64,000 bases of DNA, from NCBI RefSeq assembly GCF_964186625.1, contig NZ_OZ075108.1, forward strand, positions 868,001 through 932,000, given 5' to 3'. Shown piece after piece: positions 1 through 13,421 of the stretch. The notes below the pieces were generated by a model, which searched no databases, was not told the DNA's origin, and saw only the letters and a list, made by a program, of their open reading frames with translations. This DNA is from Asticcacaulis sp. MM231. Lineage in GTDB: Bacteria; Pseudomonadota; Alphaproteobacteria; Caulobacterales; Caulobacteraceae. Position numbers and translations under genes: made by a program. How positions within the stretch are numbered: the first letter of the stretch is position 1; every line of letters starts with the position of its first letter.

Positions 1-1094
<1,094 letters not shown>

Positions 1095-1126
1095 AGCTAT
1101 ACGGCCCTAAACATTATGTTAAAAGC

Positions 1127-1162
1127 GGCGGGTGAGGGCCTCTCTCATCCGCCTTTCTTTTT
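1127..1162 (+). terminator. Rho-independent terminator of ftsH
   Basis: GGCGGGTGAG at 1127-1136 pairs with CTCATCCGCC at 1144-1153 (one G-T wobble), followed by a run of T broken by one C. It lies 33 bases after the ftsH stop. Confidence 0.8.
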
Positions 1163-1172
1163 GGAGCCTGCT

Positions 1173-1544
1173 ATGATGATCTACTTTCCCAATGACGAAA
1201 ACGGTGATGTGCTGCGGCGGATGCAGGCGGCGGGGGATGACCTGAGCCAGCCGCGTGATATCGATTTCTCGCTGCTGTTCCCCGATGAAGGCACGGCGGA
1301 AACCTTTTCGGCCATGATGGACGCCGAAGGCTATGAGGTCGAGCTTGGCCCCTGGGAAGCGCAGTCGGATGACGATGCCAATACCGGCAAGTGGGACGTG
1401 ACCGTAACGCGACATATGGTGCCTGACCACGCCGCCATTACCCAGTTCGAAAAAGAGCTGAGCGGCATCGCCATGCCGTTTGGCGGCCGCAATGACGGCT
1501 GGGGCTGTTTTGAGGTGTCGGCCGAGAGCGAAGACCTGAGCTAG
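1173..1544 (+). CDS. RraB-like ribonuclease E inhibitor family protein
   Basis: A 123-residue acidic protein with the features of the RraB (regulator of ribonuclease activity B) family: an N-terminal FPNDENGDVLRRM stretch, SQPRDIDF, and a C-terminal GGRNDGWGCFE motif. In E. coli RraB binds RNase E and changes degradosome activity. Alphaproteobacterial relatives are mostly known only by sequence. Start chosen at ATG 1173 because GGAG lies at 1163-1166. A longer in-frame start at 1116 would run through the ftsH terminator and is unlikely. It stands alone between a terminator and a palindromic repeat. Confidence 0.75.
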   Translation: MMIYFPNDENGDVLRRMQAAGDDLSQPRDIDFSLLFPDEGTAETFSAMMDAEGYEVELGPWEAQSDDDANTGKWDVTVTRHMVPDHAAITQFEKELSGIAMPFGGRNDGWGCFEVSAESEDLS

Positions 1545-1550
1545 ATGTGA

Positions 1551-1661
1551 GCGCTTTTTCGAAAAGTGTGACGCACTTTTCGGATCAAAAAGCGCGTAAA
1601 AGCAAAAAAAATCTAGAGCCCATTCCGATCTGATCCAATCAGATTGGAATGGGCTCTAGAT
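1551..1661. repeat. Dispersed palindromic element, copy 1
   Basis: Two stacked inverted repeats fill the gap after the RraB-like gene. The first pairs GCGCTTTTT (1551-1559) with AAAAAGCGC (1587-1595) and contains an inner CGAAAAGTG/CACTTTTCG stem. The second is a long near-perfect palindrome at 1611-1661 centred on GATCTGATCCAATCAGAT. A diverged copy with the same two-part layout lies at 42650-42750. No coding capacity is seen. It can act as a bidirectional transcript end. Confidence 0.8.
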
Positions 1662-1724
1662 TGTCAGGTTTCAGGTAAGCTGATACGCTCACCCTTGTAT
1701 TAGAAGCCAAGGGGGAGGCTGATC

Positions 1725-2225
1725 TTGACCTATGCAAAAGCCGTTGTGTCAGCCTGCCTGCTTCTGAGCCTGTGTCAGTGCGACAAGGTCATGTCCGCCT
1801 TGAAGCCGGCAAAGGCGCCGCCGGGCCCCTTTGCCTACACCCTCCGTCTCGACATGACGCCAGCGGCGGCGGCGCGCATGAAGGAGAAGGACTATCATCT
1901 CAATGTGCACGCCTTTTATTATGGGCGCGCGGTTGTGCCCAAGGCAGCCAATGCGGATGAACTGAACCGCATACAGCTTGGCTATGAGTTGAACCCCTTT
2001 CCCGCGGACACCCGCGCTATGGCGATGACGGGGGAGGGCATCGACAGCCGCCTGTTCGGGCAGATTGAAGACGAGCAGCCTTACGTGCTGATCACGGTCT
2101 ATGCGGTCAACCGCGGCAATTTCGAAAATGACATGCTGACCTGCAACAATTACATCAACCAGATCGCCGAGGTGCGAAAGACGGCGGCTGTGGTCAGGTG
2201 CCATTTGCAAGGCGAAGCCGGTTAA
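1725..2225 (+). CDS. Putative secreted or lipid-anchored protein of unknown function
   Basis: A 166-residue protein starting with TTG at 1725, chosen because an excellent Shine-Dalgarno GGGGGAGG at 1711-1718 sits 6 bases upstream and no in-frame ATG is close. The N-terminus is a short hydrophobic export signal ending in Cys-rich LSLCQCDK. The last Cys could be a lipobox Cys, but the residues before it are atypical. The rest is soluble, with VHAFYYGRAVV and YVLITVYAVNRG stretches and a single later Cys pair. No family recognised. It precedes ftsQ in place of the ddl/murB genes found there in many Alphaproteobacteria. Confidence 0.65.
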   Translation: MTYAKAVVSACLLLSLCQCDKVMSALKPAKAPPGPFAYTLRLDMTPAAAARMKEKDYHLNVHAFYYGRAVVPKAANADELNRIQLGYELNPFPADTRAMAMTGEGIDSRLFGQIEDEQPYVLITVYAVNRGNFENDMLTCNNYINQIAEVRKTAAVVRCHLQGEAG

Positions 2226-2421
2226 TCCCTACGCAAAGAATCGGGTGGATATCGTTACAAATTCCTTACGAAAACGCCGGACGTTATCACTCTATTAAGG
2301 ACGTTTGAGGCTTTATGGGCGCTTAACCAGCCGGGCGGGAGTGTTTAACGGAGTGGACTTGCAGGGCAAGTGCGCGGCGGAACGCTCTTTTTTCCGGTCA
2401 TGATGCAATTGGAGAGTGCCC

Positions 2422-3372
2422 ATGCCCGCTGTCGTTCGTGGTGGCAGACGACAAGCCAGCCCGACCGCTGCAAAGCCGGAAGCCCGTGGTGCGTCGAAAG
2501 CGCCGCGGTCTCAGGGCGGGGCGAAGCCGCGTGCGGCGGGACGCAAGGCGGCTGCGCCCACGGGCAGGCATCGCATCATCGGCTCGGTCCATATGCCGGG
2601 TGAACTGACGGCGTGGCTGGCCGTCCTCGTCATTGCCGGCTTGCTCAGTGTCGTTCTCCTGACCGGCCATCGCGCCCAGGCGCTTGGCGGTGCCATGATC
2701 AGCTTCGCCGATGGCCGCGTGGCCGCCATGGGATTGAAGCTCAAAAAAATCTCCCTCGTAGGCGTCAGCCCCGATGCCTCGCCGGACGTGCGCAAGGCAC
2801 TCGATTTCGAAATGAATCAGCCGTTCGCCCTGATGGATCTCGCCGCCGTGCAGAAGAGCGTTGAGAATGTCGGCTGGGTCAAGTCGGCCACCGTGCGCCG
2901 TCAGTTTCCCGGCGTCCTGATCATCGAGGTGGTCGAGCGTCCGCGCCTCGCCGTCTGGCAGTACAATGGCAAGAACACGGTCATTGACGATCAGGGCAAT
3001 ATCATCCCTGAGGCGATCTCGACCAAGTTCACCGGCCTGCCCTATGTGGTGGGCGAGGGCGCCAATGAAGCCGCGCCGGAAATCATCGAACTGATGCGTC
3101 AGCGCCCTGAGCTTTTGCAGCGCACCTATGCCCTACAGCGCGTCGATACCCGCCGCTGGAATATCCTGCTCAAGAACACGGCGGTCATCAAGCTGCCGGC
3201 GCTCAATCAGGAACAGGCGCTGGCCAAGCTCGACGCCCTGATGGCCCAACAACGCGTGCTGGATCAGGGCTTCGCCTCCATCGACCTGCTCGATCCCGAT
3301 GCGCTTGTCGTGGTTCCGCTCGAGGCCCATCCCGCCCCTGCCGCTCACCCTGCCACCAGTACCGCTCACTGA
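2422..3372 (+). CDS. ftsQ: FtsQ, cell division protein
   Basis: Bitopic inner-membrane divisome protein that links FtsA/FtsZ-side components to the periplasmic FtsB/FtsL/FtsW/FtsI complex. The 316-residue product has a basic Ala-rich cytoplasmic tail (about residues 1-55), one membrane helix (LTAWLAVLVIAGLLSVVLL), a POTRA domain beginning near KKISLVGVSP with WVKSATVRRQFPGVLIIEVVERP, then the FtsQ beta domain. Start at ATG 2422 is supported by GGAGAG at 2411-2416. A GTG two codons earlier overlaps that site and is rejected. FtsA follows after 21 bases, so the two are co-transcribed. The TTAA half-sites upstream (2323, 2345) are not at CtrA-box spacing. Confidence 0.95.
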   Translation: MPAVVRGGRRQASPTAAKPEARGASKAPRSQGGAKPRAAGRKAAAPTGRHRIIGSVHMPGELTAWLAVLVIAGLLSVVLLTGHRAQALGGAMISFADGRVAAMGLKLKKISLVGVSPDASPDVRKALDFEMNQPFALMDLAAVQKSVENVGWVKSATVRRQFPGVLIIEVVERPRLAVWQYNGKNTVIDDQGNIIPEAISTKFTGLPYVVGEGANEAAPEIIELMRQRPELLQRTYALQRVDTRRWNILLKNTAVIKLPALNQEQALAKLDALMAQQRVLDQGFASIDLLDPDALVVVPLEAHPAPAAHPATSTAH

Positions 3373-3393
3373 GTTTGACAAAAGTAGAAACTC

Positions 3394-4812
3394 ATGTCAC
3401 GATTTGAAGACCGCCAGAACGCCAAGCATCAGGCCCAAAATAACGCCCAGAATAACGCCCAGAATTCGGCGCCGCCGGCGAAGCCAGCGCGTGCGCAGCC
3501 GGCGACGAGCGGCGAGGCGGCCAACCGCCCGCAGGCCTCGCAAGGGTTAATCGCATCGCTCGATCTCGGCGCCTCCAAGATCGGCTGCTTCATCATGCGC
3601 CCCGAAGGCGCGCGCCACGCCGACCAGACCATCCGTATCGCCGGCGTCGGCTATGTGCAGTCCAAGGGCATCCGCGCCGGTTCGATCATCGATATGGAAG
3701 CGGCGTCTCAGGCGATCGCGCAGGCGGTGGAACGTGCCGAGGCCATGGCCAATGTGGCGATCCACGGCGTGCGCGTCACTATTCCCGGCGCCCAGACTGC
3801 CTCGCACAAGGTGTCGGCGCAGGTGTCGCTTGGCCTCAAGCCGATCTCCGATTTCGATCTCAACCGCGCCATCGCCTCGGCTCTTGCGCAGGTCCGTTTC
3901 CCCAACCGCCGCGCCATCCACCTGCTGCCGGTAGCGTGGAGCGTCGATGATCAGCATGGCGTGCGCGATCCGCGTGGTTTGAACGGCCGGGCGCTTGGTC
4001 TCGAACTGCTGGTCGTGACCATCGACGAGAGCGTCTTCAACAACATCAACACCTGCGTTTCGCAGGCTCACCTCGAAGTGCAGGCCATCGTCTGCGCCCC
4101 GCTGGCGGCTGCCGTGGCGGCGCTGGAAGAGGACGAGAAGGAGTTGGGCTGCATCTGCATCGATATGGGCGCGTCGAGCACGACCGCGGCCATTTTCGCC
4201 AACGGCACCCTGGTCCATGTCGATTGCCTGAATGTCGGCGGTGCCCATGTTACGGCTGATATCGCGCGCGGTCTTTCCACCACGCTTGCCGGCGCCGAAC
4301 GCATCAAGACCCTGCATGGCTCAGCCATTGCAAGCGCCCATGAAGACCGCGAAACCGTCGAGGCCCCGCCGCGTGGCGATGACAAGGGCGGCGCGCCAAT
4401 CATAGTGCCGCGCTCCATCCTCAAGGGTATTATCGCGCCGCGCGTCGAAGAAACGTTCGAGTTGCTGCGCGAGAAGATCAAGGCCTCCGGTGTCCAGATT
4501 GAGCCCGGCGCGGGTATCGTGCTGACCGGCGGCGCCTCGCAACTGGCGGGCGTGCGCGAGCTGGCGATCCGTGTTTTCGACCGTCCGTGCCGTCTCGGCA
4601 AGCCGATGCGCACCCCGCACCTCGGCGATGCGGCGGCGGGTCCGTCGTTTGCCGCCACCGCCGGCGTTATCCTGCGCACGCTCTACGGCCCGCGCGATGT
4701 GGTGCCGGTGAAGAAGATCATGGCGGCCAAGATCGGTCCGCGCGATGCGCCGAGCGCCGGCCAGGGCAATATCCTGGCGCGTGTCATCGACTGGCTGAAG
4801 AGCAATCTCTGA
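3394..4812 (+). CDS. ftsA: FtsA, actin-like cell division protein
   Basis: Actin-family ATPase that tethers FtsZ filaments to the membrane. The 472-residue protein carries the phosphate-1 loop region (IASLDLGASKIGCFI), the 1C domain, phosphate-2 (CICIDMGASSTTAAIF) and the adenosine motif (GIVLTGGASQLAGV). It ends in a short amphipathic helix (NILARVIDWLKSNL), the expected membrane-targeting sequence. The N-terminus has about 50 extra residues of low complexity rich in Asn/Gln/Ala (repeated NNAQ), longer than the roughly 420-residue norm. A 412-base non-coding stretch separates it from ftsZ, which therefore has its own promoter. Confidence 0.96.
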   Translation: MSRFEDRQNAKHQAQNNAQNNAQNSAPPAKPARAQPATSGEAANRPQASQGLIASLDLGASKIGCFIMRPEGARHADQTIRIAGVGYVQSKGIRAGSIIDMEAASQAIAQAVERAEAMANVAIHGVRVTIPGAQTASHKVSAQVSLGLKPISDFDLNRAIASALAQVRFPNRRAIHLLPVAWSVDDQHGVRDPRGLNGRALGLELLVVTIDESVFNNINTCVSQAHLEVQAIVCAPLAAAVAALEEDEKELGCICIDMGASSTTAAIFANGTLVHVDCLNVGGAHVTADIARGLSTTLAGAERIKTLHGSAIASAHEDRETVEAPPRGDDKGGAPIIVPRSILKGIIAPRVEETFELLREKIKASGVQIEPGAGIVLTGGASQLAGVRELAIRVFDRPCRLGKPMRTPHLGDAAAGPSFAATAGVILRTLYGPRDVVPVKKIMAAKIGPRDAPSAGQGNILARVIDWLKSNL

Positions 4813-5204
4813 ATACAAGACGCGATATTCTTACTTATCGCGCCTTGGCAAGGGCAAGGGCCGTCGCCGCTGATGCGGCGGCCCATGCGGCCCCTGAGCT
4901 AAAATGCCCCTGCAAATCACTAATCGCGTACCGCGGCGCGTTAGTCTTTCATTAAGACTTTCCGTGCCGCAAAGTGGCCGCATTCACGTCTGGCGCGAAA
5001 AAGACAACTTGCGTGACTCCTTTGAGGGCCGGGGTTTCGGCAAAAAGTCACACTCCGGTAATCTCTGTTAAAAAATATTACCAAAACTACTTCATTTTTA
5101 TCCGACTCAAGTTATCGGGTAACCAATCGTTAAGCATAATTGTAGTCTCATGGATCCTGACACTGGGGTCCGAAGCGTTCAACGCATCCCCGAAGGGAGA
5201 GATT
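4813..5204 (+). promoter_or_regulatory. ftsZ promoter region with CtrA-like and GANTC sites
   Basis: No gene is seen here. Two CtrA-like boxes are visible: TTAG-N7-TTAA at 4941-4955 and GTAA-N7-TTAA at 5119-5133. GANTC methylation sites (GACTC) lie at 5015-5019 and 5104-5108. In Caulobacter crescentus ftsZ is controlled by CtrA and by CcrM/GcrA. The same logic here is inferred from site placement. Confidence 0.5.
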
Positions 5205-5225
5205 GTGAAAGGTTGGTCCGAAACC

Positions 5226-6903
<1,678 letters not shown>

Positions 6904-6912
6904 TATCAGGAG

Positions 6913-6940
6913 GGCTTCGGACATGTCCGGAGCCTTTTCT
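6913..6940 (+). terminator. Rho-independent terminator of ftsZ
   Basis: GGCTTCGGAC (6913-6922) pairs with GTCCGGAGCC (6925-6934) with one wobble, then TTTTCT. It starts 10 bases after the ftsZ stop. Confidence 0.8.
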
Positions 6941-6988
6941 GTTGGCCGGTTGTCTTTAGGGCGCAGCTAACAAGTTCTAAACAGAAGA

Positions 6989-7016
6989 AAATCCAGGCCA
7001 TGGGTCTGGATTTTTT
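6989..7016. terminator. Second hairpin with flanking A and T runs
   Basis: AAATCCAG pairs with CTGGATTT around a 10-base loop and runs into T6. The A-rich left flank would let it work in either direction. Together with the preceding hairpin it separates ftsZ from lpxC. Confidence 0.6.
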
Positions 7017-7076
7017 CGTGTAAGGGGCGGCGAAAAAGATGCGCCTGCGGGGGCGGAAGCGCTGTGTTTGACATGC

Positions 7077-7091
7077 TTAAAGCCCTGTTAA
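7077..7091 (+). promoter_or_regulatory. Perfect CtrA-type box upstream of lpxC
   Basis: TTAA-AGCCCTG-TTAA matches the TTAA-N7-TTAA CtrA consensus exactly and sits 136 bases before the lpxC start, after the two hairpins that end the ftsZ transcript. Confidence 0.55.
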
Positions 7092-7227
7092 GCAAAGCGT
7101 TACAAACGGAAATACAAGTTCGTTTGTTCGCGGACGCCGAAAATGAGATACAGGATGCGGGCCAGAAATGTGCCTGCATTTTTTTTACGCCTGTGGGGGC
7201 GGTGCAAGTTTGTATGGGTTGCGTCTA

Positions 7228-8121
7228 ATGTTACCTGATCAGAACGAACAGACCTTGGCCCACGCGGCCATCATTGCCGGCATGGGCCTGCATACGGGCG
7301 TGCCCGTACGCATGGTCGTGCGCCCCGCGCCTTCGGGCACCGGCGTCGTCTTTGTGCGCTCCGATATCACCGACCGCGACAACAAGGTGCCGGCGCTGGC
7401 CCACCTCGTCACGCAAACGCGCCTTGGCACCGTCATCACCAACGCCGCCGGCGTTTCCGTCTCGACCATCGAGCACGCCATGGCCGCCTTCGCTGCCCTG
7501 AGCATCGACAACGTCTATGTCGAACTCGACGGTCCGGAAGTGCCGATCATGGATGGTTCGGCCCTGCCGTTCGTGCAACTGCTCGATCAGGCCGGTTTCC
7601 GCCGTCAAGTGATGCCGCAAAGCTATATCGAAATCCTGTCGCCGGTCGAAGTGGTCGAAGACGACAAGCGCGCCTCGCTGATCCCGGCGGATCAGTTTGA
7701 AGTCCGTTTCGAGATCGATTTTCCGGGCACCCCGATCGGCCATCAGGTCGTCGACCTCGCCATCACCGAACAGTCCTTCCGCGAAGAACTGGCCGCCGCC
7801 CGCACCTTCGGCTTCCTCGATGGCGTCGAAGCCTTACGCAAGGCCGGTCTGGCCCGTGGCGGCTCGCTCGATAATGCCATCGTCATCGATGGTGACGTCA
7901 TCCTCAACGAAGGCGGCCTGCGTTTCGTCGATGAGTTCGTCCGTCACAAGGCGCTCGACGCCATTGGCGACCTGTACGTCCTGGGCATGCCCATTCTTGG
8001 CAGGTTTGAAGGAATACGGGCAGGGCACGGCCTTAATAATGCCTTGGTCCGCGCACTACTGTCGCGTCCGGATGCCTACCGCATCGTCACCCGCGGCGCG
8101 GCTCTGGCGGATGTCGGCTGA
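7228..8121 (+). CDS. lpxC: LpxC, UDP-3-O-acyl-N-acetylglucosamine deacetylase
   Basis: Zinc amidase for the committed step of lipid A synthesis in the cytoplasm. The 297-residue protein shows the family hallmarks: IAGMGLHTG near the start, VSTIEHAMAAFAAL with the zinc His, DGPEVPIMDGSALPFV, AARTFGFL, and the C-terminal HKALDAIGDLYVLG and the GHGLNNALVRAL segment carrying the catalytic His. Start at ATG 7228 matches the family N-terminus. An in-frame ATG at 7168 would add a 20-residue tail with no support. Separate promoter from ftsZ, with a CtrA box upstream. Confidence 0.96.
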   Translation: MLPDQNEQTLAHAAIIAGMGLHTGVPVRMVVRPAPSGTGVVFVRSDITDRDNKVPALAHLVTQTRLGTVITNAAGVSVSTIEHAMAAFAALSIDNVYVELDGPEVPIMDGSALPFVQLLDQAGFRRQVMPQSYIEILSPVEVVEDDKRASLIPADQFEVRFEIDFPGTPIGHQVVDLAITEQSFREELAAARTFGFLDGVEALRKAGLARGGSLDNAIVIDGDVILNEGGLRFVDEFVRHKALDAIGDLYVLGMPILGRFEGIRAGHGLNNALVRALLSRPDAYRIVTRGAALADVG

Positions 8122-8221
8122 CTGGTTAATTACGGTTGGCGTGCGCGTTGCGCTCGTGTAGATGTATCCTCCAGATAATGAGTCAGCGCCGGAAAGCGGT
8201 CGCCTAGAAGAGGGTTATTAC

Positions 8222-9106
8222 GTGAGCGTTGTGGGGCTTCTCAAGAAATCGGCCATTGTCGTGCTGCTGGCCAGCGTCTCTGTTGCGGGCCTGACCGCCT
8301 GCGCCGGCAAGCCGAAAACCGAGCATCTGGTCTATGAAGAGCGTCCGGTGGAACTGCTGTACGAAACCGGCATGCAGAAGCTCGACCAGAAGTCCTGGAG
8401 CGATGCGATCAGCTACTTCGAAGAAGTGCAGCGCCAGCACCCCTATTCGGAATGGTCACGCCGCGCCATCGTCATGATCATCTACGCCAACTATCAGTCG
8501 GATAAGTATGTCGAGGCCACCGCCGCCTCCGATCAGTTCATCAAGCTCTATCCGGGCAGTGAGCTGACGCCTTACGCCTATTACATGAAGGCCATCTGCT
8601 CCTTTGAACAGATCGTCGATGTCGGCCGCGATCAGGCCTATACCGACAGTGCCAAGGCCCTGCTGAACGACGTTGTGCGCCGCTACCCGACCACCGAGTA
8701 CGCCAAGGATGCGCGCGTCAAGCTCGACATGGTGCAGGATCAGCTCGCCGGCAAGGAAATGGACGTCGGCCGTTGGTATCTGAACGACAACCAGCCGCTG
8801 GCCGCCATCGGTCGCTTCAAGACCGTCGCCAGCGATTACCAGACCACCAGCCATACGCCTGAGGCGCTCTATCGTCTGGTCGAAGCCAACGAAATGATGG
8901 GCCTGCACGAAGAGGCGACACGCGACGCCGCCGTGCTGGGCTATAACTATCCGGGCGACCGCTGGTATTCGGCGGCTTACAAGCTGATGACCGAAAAGGG
9001 TGAAAAGCCGGCCATCAAGCCTGATCCGAACGGCAAGAAGGGCCCGGAAGCGCCCGATACCAAGAAGAAAAAGAGCTGGTTCAGCCTGAAAAAGCCTCAG
9101 GCCTAG
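8222..9106 (+). CDS. bamD: BamD, outer-membrane assembly lipoprotein
   Basis: Lipoprotein of the BAM complex that works with BamA to fold outer-membrane beta-barrels. The 294-residue product has a signal peptide with a clean lipobox (GLTAC), then five TPR-like repeats (for example YETGMQKLDQKSWSDAISYF and MKAICSFEQIVDVGRD), and a Lys-rich tail. GTG 8222 is chosen as the start: AGAAGAGGG lies at 8206-8214, and it places the signal peptide directly at the N-terminus. An in-frame ATG at 8162 would add 20 polar residues before the signal. It lies 100 bases after lpxC, the usual alphaproteobacterial order. Confidence 0.93.
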   Translation: MSVVGLLKKSAIVVLLASVSVAGLTACAGKPKTEHLVYEERPVELLYETGMQKLDQKSWSDAISYFEEVQRQHPYSEWSRRAIVMIIYANYQSDKYVEATAASDQFIKLYPGSELTPYAYYMKAICSFEQIVDVGRDQAYTDSAKALLNDVVRRYPTTEYAKDARVKLDMVQDQLAGKEMDVGRWYLNDNQPLAAIGRFKTVASDYQTTSHTPEALYRLVEANEMMGLHEEATRDAAVLGYNYPGDRWYSAAYKLMTEKGEKPAIKPDPNGKKGPEAPDTKKKKSWFSLKKPQA

Positions 9107-9214
9107 GCTGTTTTTTGAAGTATGTTCGCTAAATGTTCTTGGCGAAGTGTGAGAAATAGGGTTTAATGGGGCGGCTGCCGATGAATCGGTGGTCGCCTTT
9201 TTGGTTGGTCACGC

Positions 9215-10951
9215 ATGTTAACTCGTCTGACGATTGCCGATGTGGTCCTGGTCGATCGCCTGGAACTGGATATCCGTTCTGGCTTAAGTGTGCTGACCGG
9301 CGAAACCGGCGCGGGCAAATCGATCCTGCTCAATTCTCTGGGCCTGGCCACCGGTGCGCGCGCCGATGCCGGCCTGATCCGTGCGGGCGCGGCGCAGGCC
9401 TCGGTCACTGCCGAATTCGAGATCGCCTCGGCGCATCCGCTTTATGATTTCCTCGAAGACAAGGGGCTGGCGCTGGAAGCCGGTGAGCCCTTGCTGCTGC
9501 GCCGCGTGGTGTCACGCGATGGCCGCTCCAAGGCCTTTGTCAACGATCAGGCGGTCAGCGTCGCCGTGCTCAAGGCGCTGGGTGGCAGCCTGCTTGAAGT
9601 GCATGGCCAGCACGAAACCGTGGGGTTGCTCGATGCCCGTTCGCATCTGGGGATGCTTGATACTTACGGCGCCAATAGCCGCGAACTGGCCAGGGTATCG
9701 GAAAGCTGGAAGGCGTTGAAAGCCATCCGCGACGAACACCGCGATCTGATGAAGCGCGCACATGCCGACAAGGCCGAACTGGAAACCCTTACCTTACGTT
9801 TACAGGAGCTGGACCGGCTCAATCCGCAAGCCGACGAGGAGGCGACGCTGGCGTCCGAACGCGCGCTTCTGGGCGCTGGTGAGCGGGCGCTGGAGGATAT
9901 TTCCGAGGCGCGCAATGCGGTGGGCGGCGATCAGTTGTCGCAGCGTCTGGTCAAGGCGTTCCGTGCGCTCGATCACGCCCGCACGCGCGCCATGCAGGCC
10001 GGTGCCACGTCCGAGGATGAGGTCTTAAAGCGCCTGACCCTGGCCGCCGATGCGCTCGATCGTACCCTGATCGCGGCCGATGAAGCCCTGGCGCTGATGG
10101 ATCAGGCGGCAGATAGCCTGGATGTCGAACCCGGCCAGCTTGATCGCTGCGAGGAGCGCTTGTTCGCTCTACGGGCCATGGCGCGCAAGTTGAGTGTGCT
10201 GGTCGAGGACCTGCCGAAGGAGCGCGTGCGTATCGCCGCCAGCCTGAACCAGATCGAGGATCTCGATGCCCATCTGGCGCGTCTGACCATCGCTATGCAT
10301 GAGGCGCAAAAGACCTTCCACGCCGCTGTTGAAGCCCTGCATGTCAAGCGCGAGCAGGCCGGCGTGACGCTGGCGGCGGCGGTGATGGACGAACTGGTGC
10401 CGCTTAAGCTTGACAAGGCGCGCTTCCGCGTCAGTGTGAAGGCGCTGGAGCCGGAACGCTATGGCCTGAACGGCGGCGATGTCGTCGAATTCGAGGTCAA
10501 GACCAATCCCGGCGCCGCCAATCTTCCTGAAGAAGGATGGGGTGGCCTTGGCGCCATCGCCTCCGGCGGCGAACTGGCGCGCTTTGCTTTGGCTTTGAAA
10601 GCCGCGCTGGCGTCACGCGGCGGCGAAGATACTGTTGGTCCGGTCATGATTTTCGATGAAGTCGATCAGGGCGTCGGCGGCGCCGTGGCCGATGCGGTGG
10701 GCCTGCGCCTCAAGCGTCTGGCGCAGAACCAGCAGGTTATCGTGGTGACGCACTCCCCCCAAGTGGCGGCGCGCGGCGATCAGCACCTCAGGGTCTCCAA
10801 GGCCGAACATCAGGACAGCGTGCGCTCGACGGTCACCATACTGGAACCGGAAGAAGCGCTGGAAGAACTGGCGCGGATGCTCTCCGGCGCGGAAATTACG
10901 CCCGAAGCGCGTGCCGCTGCAATCAGGCTTAAAAGCGCCGAGGCTGTGTGA
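9215..10951 (+). CDS. recN: RecN, DNA repair ATPase
   Basis: SMC-like ATPase acting in recombinational repair of double-strand breaks. The 578-residue protein has an N-terminal Walker A (GETGAGKS, residues 29-36), a long coiled-coil centre, and a C-terminal half with the ABC signature (IASGGELARFALALKAAL), Walker B (VMIFDEVDQGVGG) and the D/H-loop (VIVVTHSPQVAARGDQHL). Length is normal. The ATG has no strong Shine-Dalgarno. It sits between bamD and ligA. No obvious LexA box was seen upstream. Confidence 0.95.
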   Translation: MLTRLTIADVVLVDRLELDIRSGLSVLTGETGAGKSILLNSLGLATGARADAGLIRAGAAQASVTAEFEIASAHPLYDFLEDKGLALEAGEPLLLRRVVSRDGRSKAFVNDQAVSVAVLKALGGSLLEVHGQHETVGLLDARSHLGMLDTYGANSRELARVSESWKALKAIRDEHRDLMKRAHADKAELETLTLRLQELDRLNPQADEEATLASERALLGAGERALEDISEARNAVGGDQLSQRLVKAFRALDHARTRAMQAGATSEDEVLKRLTLAADALDRTLIAADEALALMDQAADSLDVEPGQLDRCEERLFALRAMARKLSVLVEDLPKERVRIAASLNQIEDLDAHLARLTIAMHEAQKTFHAAVEALHVKREQAGVTLAAAVMDELVPLKLDKARFRVSVKALEPERYGLNGGDVVEFEVKTNPGAANLPEEGWGGLGAIASGGELARFALALKAALASRGGEDTVGPVMIFDEVDQGVGGAVADAVGLRLKRLAQNQQVIVVTHSPQVAARGDQHLRVSKAEHQDSVRSTVTILEPEEALEELARMLSGAEITPEARAAAIRLKSAEAV

Positions 10952-10984
10952 TATAGTCGGGCGGGGGCTTAAGGATACCTCGCC

Positions 10985-11257
10985 ATGATGAACCTCATCC
11001 GGCATACCTTCTTTTTCATGCTACAGTTCGTGGGCGCCGCGCTCGTTGTGGTGAGCGGCTGTGTGGCGGTGACGCTCTATCACCGCGGCATGCCCTACAG
11101 CCAGACGCCGGAATTTCACGCCACCTTGCTGATCTATATCAAGGCAGGGGTGGCGGCGGGGGCGCTCTTTTGCCTGATCCTGCTGTGTTACCACCTGACG
11201 CGTAAAACCCTTCAGGAACCTGGTGATACGCCCTGGAATAATCCTGACAACATTTGA
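10985..11257 (+). CDS. Small two-helix membrane protein, unknown function
   Basis: A 90-residue protein with two predicted membrane helices (FFFMLQFVGAALVVVSGCVAV and AGVAAGALFCLILLCYHL) and short polar ends. It lies 33 bases after recN and 42 bases before ligA on the same strand, so it is probably in that operon. No family recognised. Confidence 0.6.
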   Translation: MMNLIRHTFFFMLQFVGAALVVVSGCVAVTLYHRGMPYSQTPEFHATLLIYIKAGVAAGALFCLILLCYHLTRKTLQEPGDTPWNNPDNI

Positions 11258-11272
11258 ACAGTGTGGCAGTAG

Positions 11273-13387
<2,115 letters not shown>

Positions 13388-13421
13388 ACGGGTGCTTTCC
13401 TGATCTGAAAAGCGCCCCTAA

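Noticed and set aside
2323..2348. TTAA half-sites before ftsQ as a CtrA box
   Set aside because: The two TTAA are 22 bases apart, not the 11-base period of the TTAA-N7-TTAA box.
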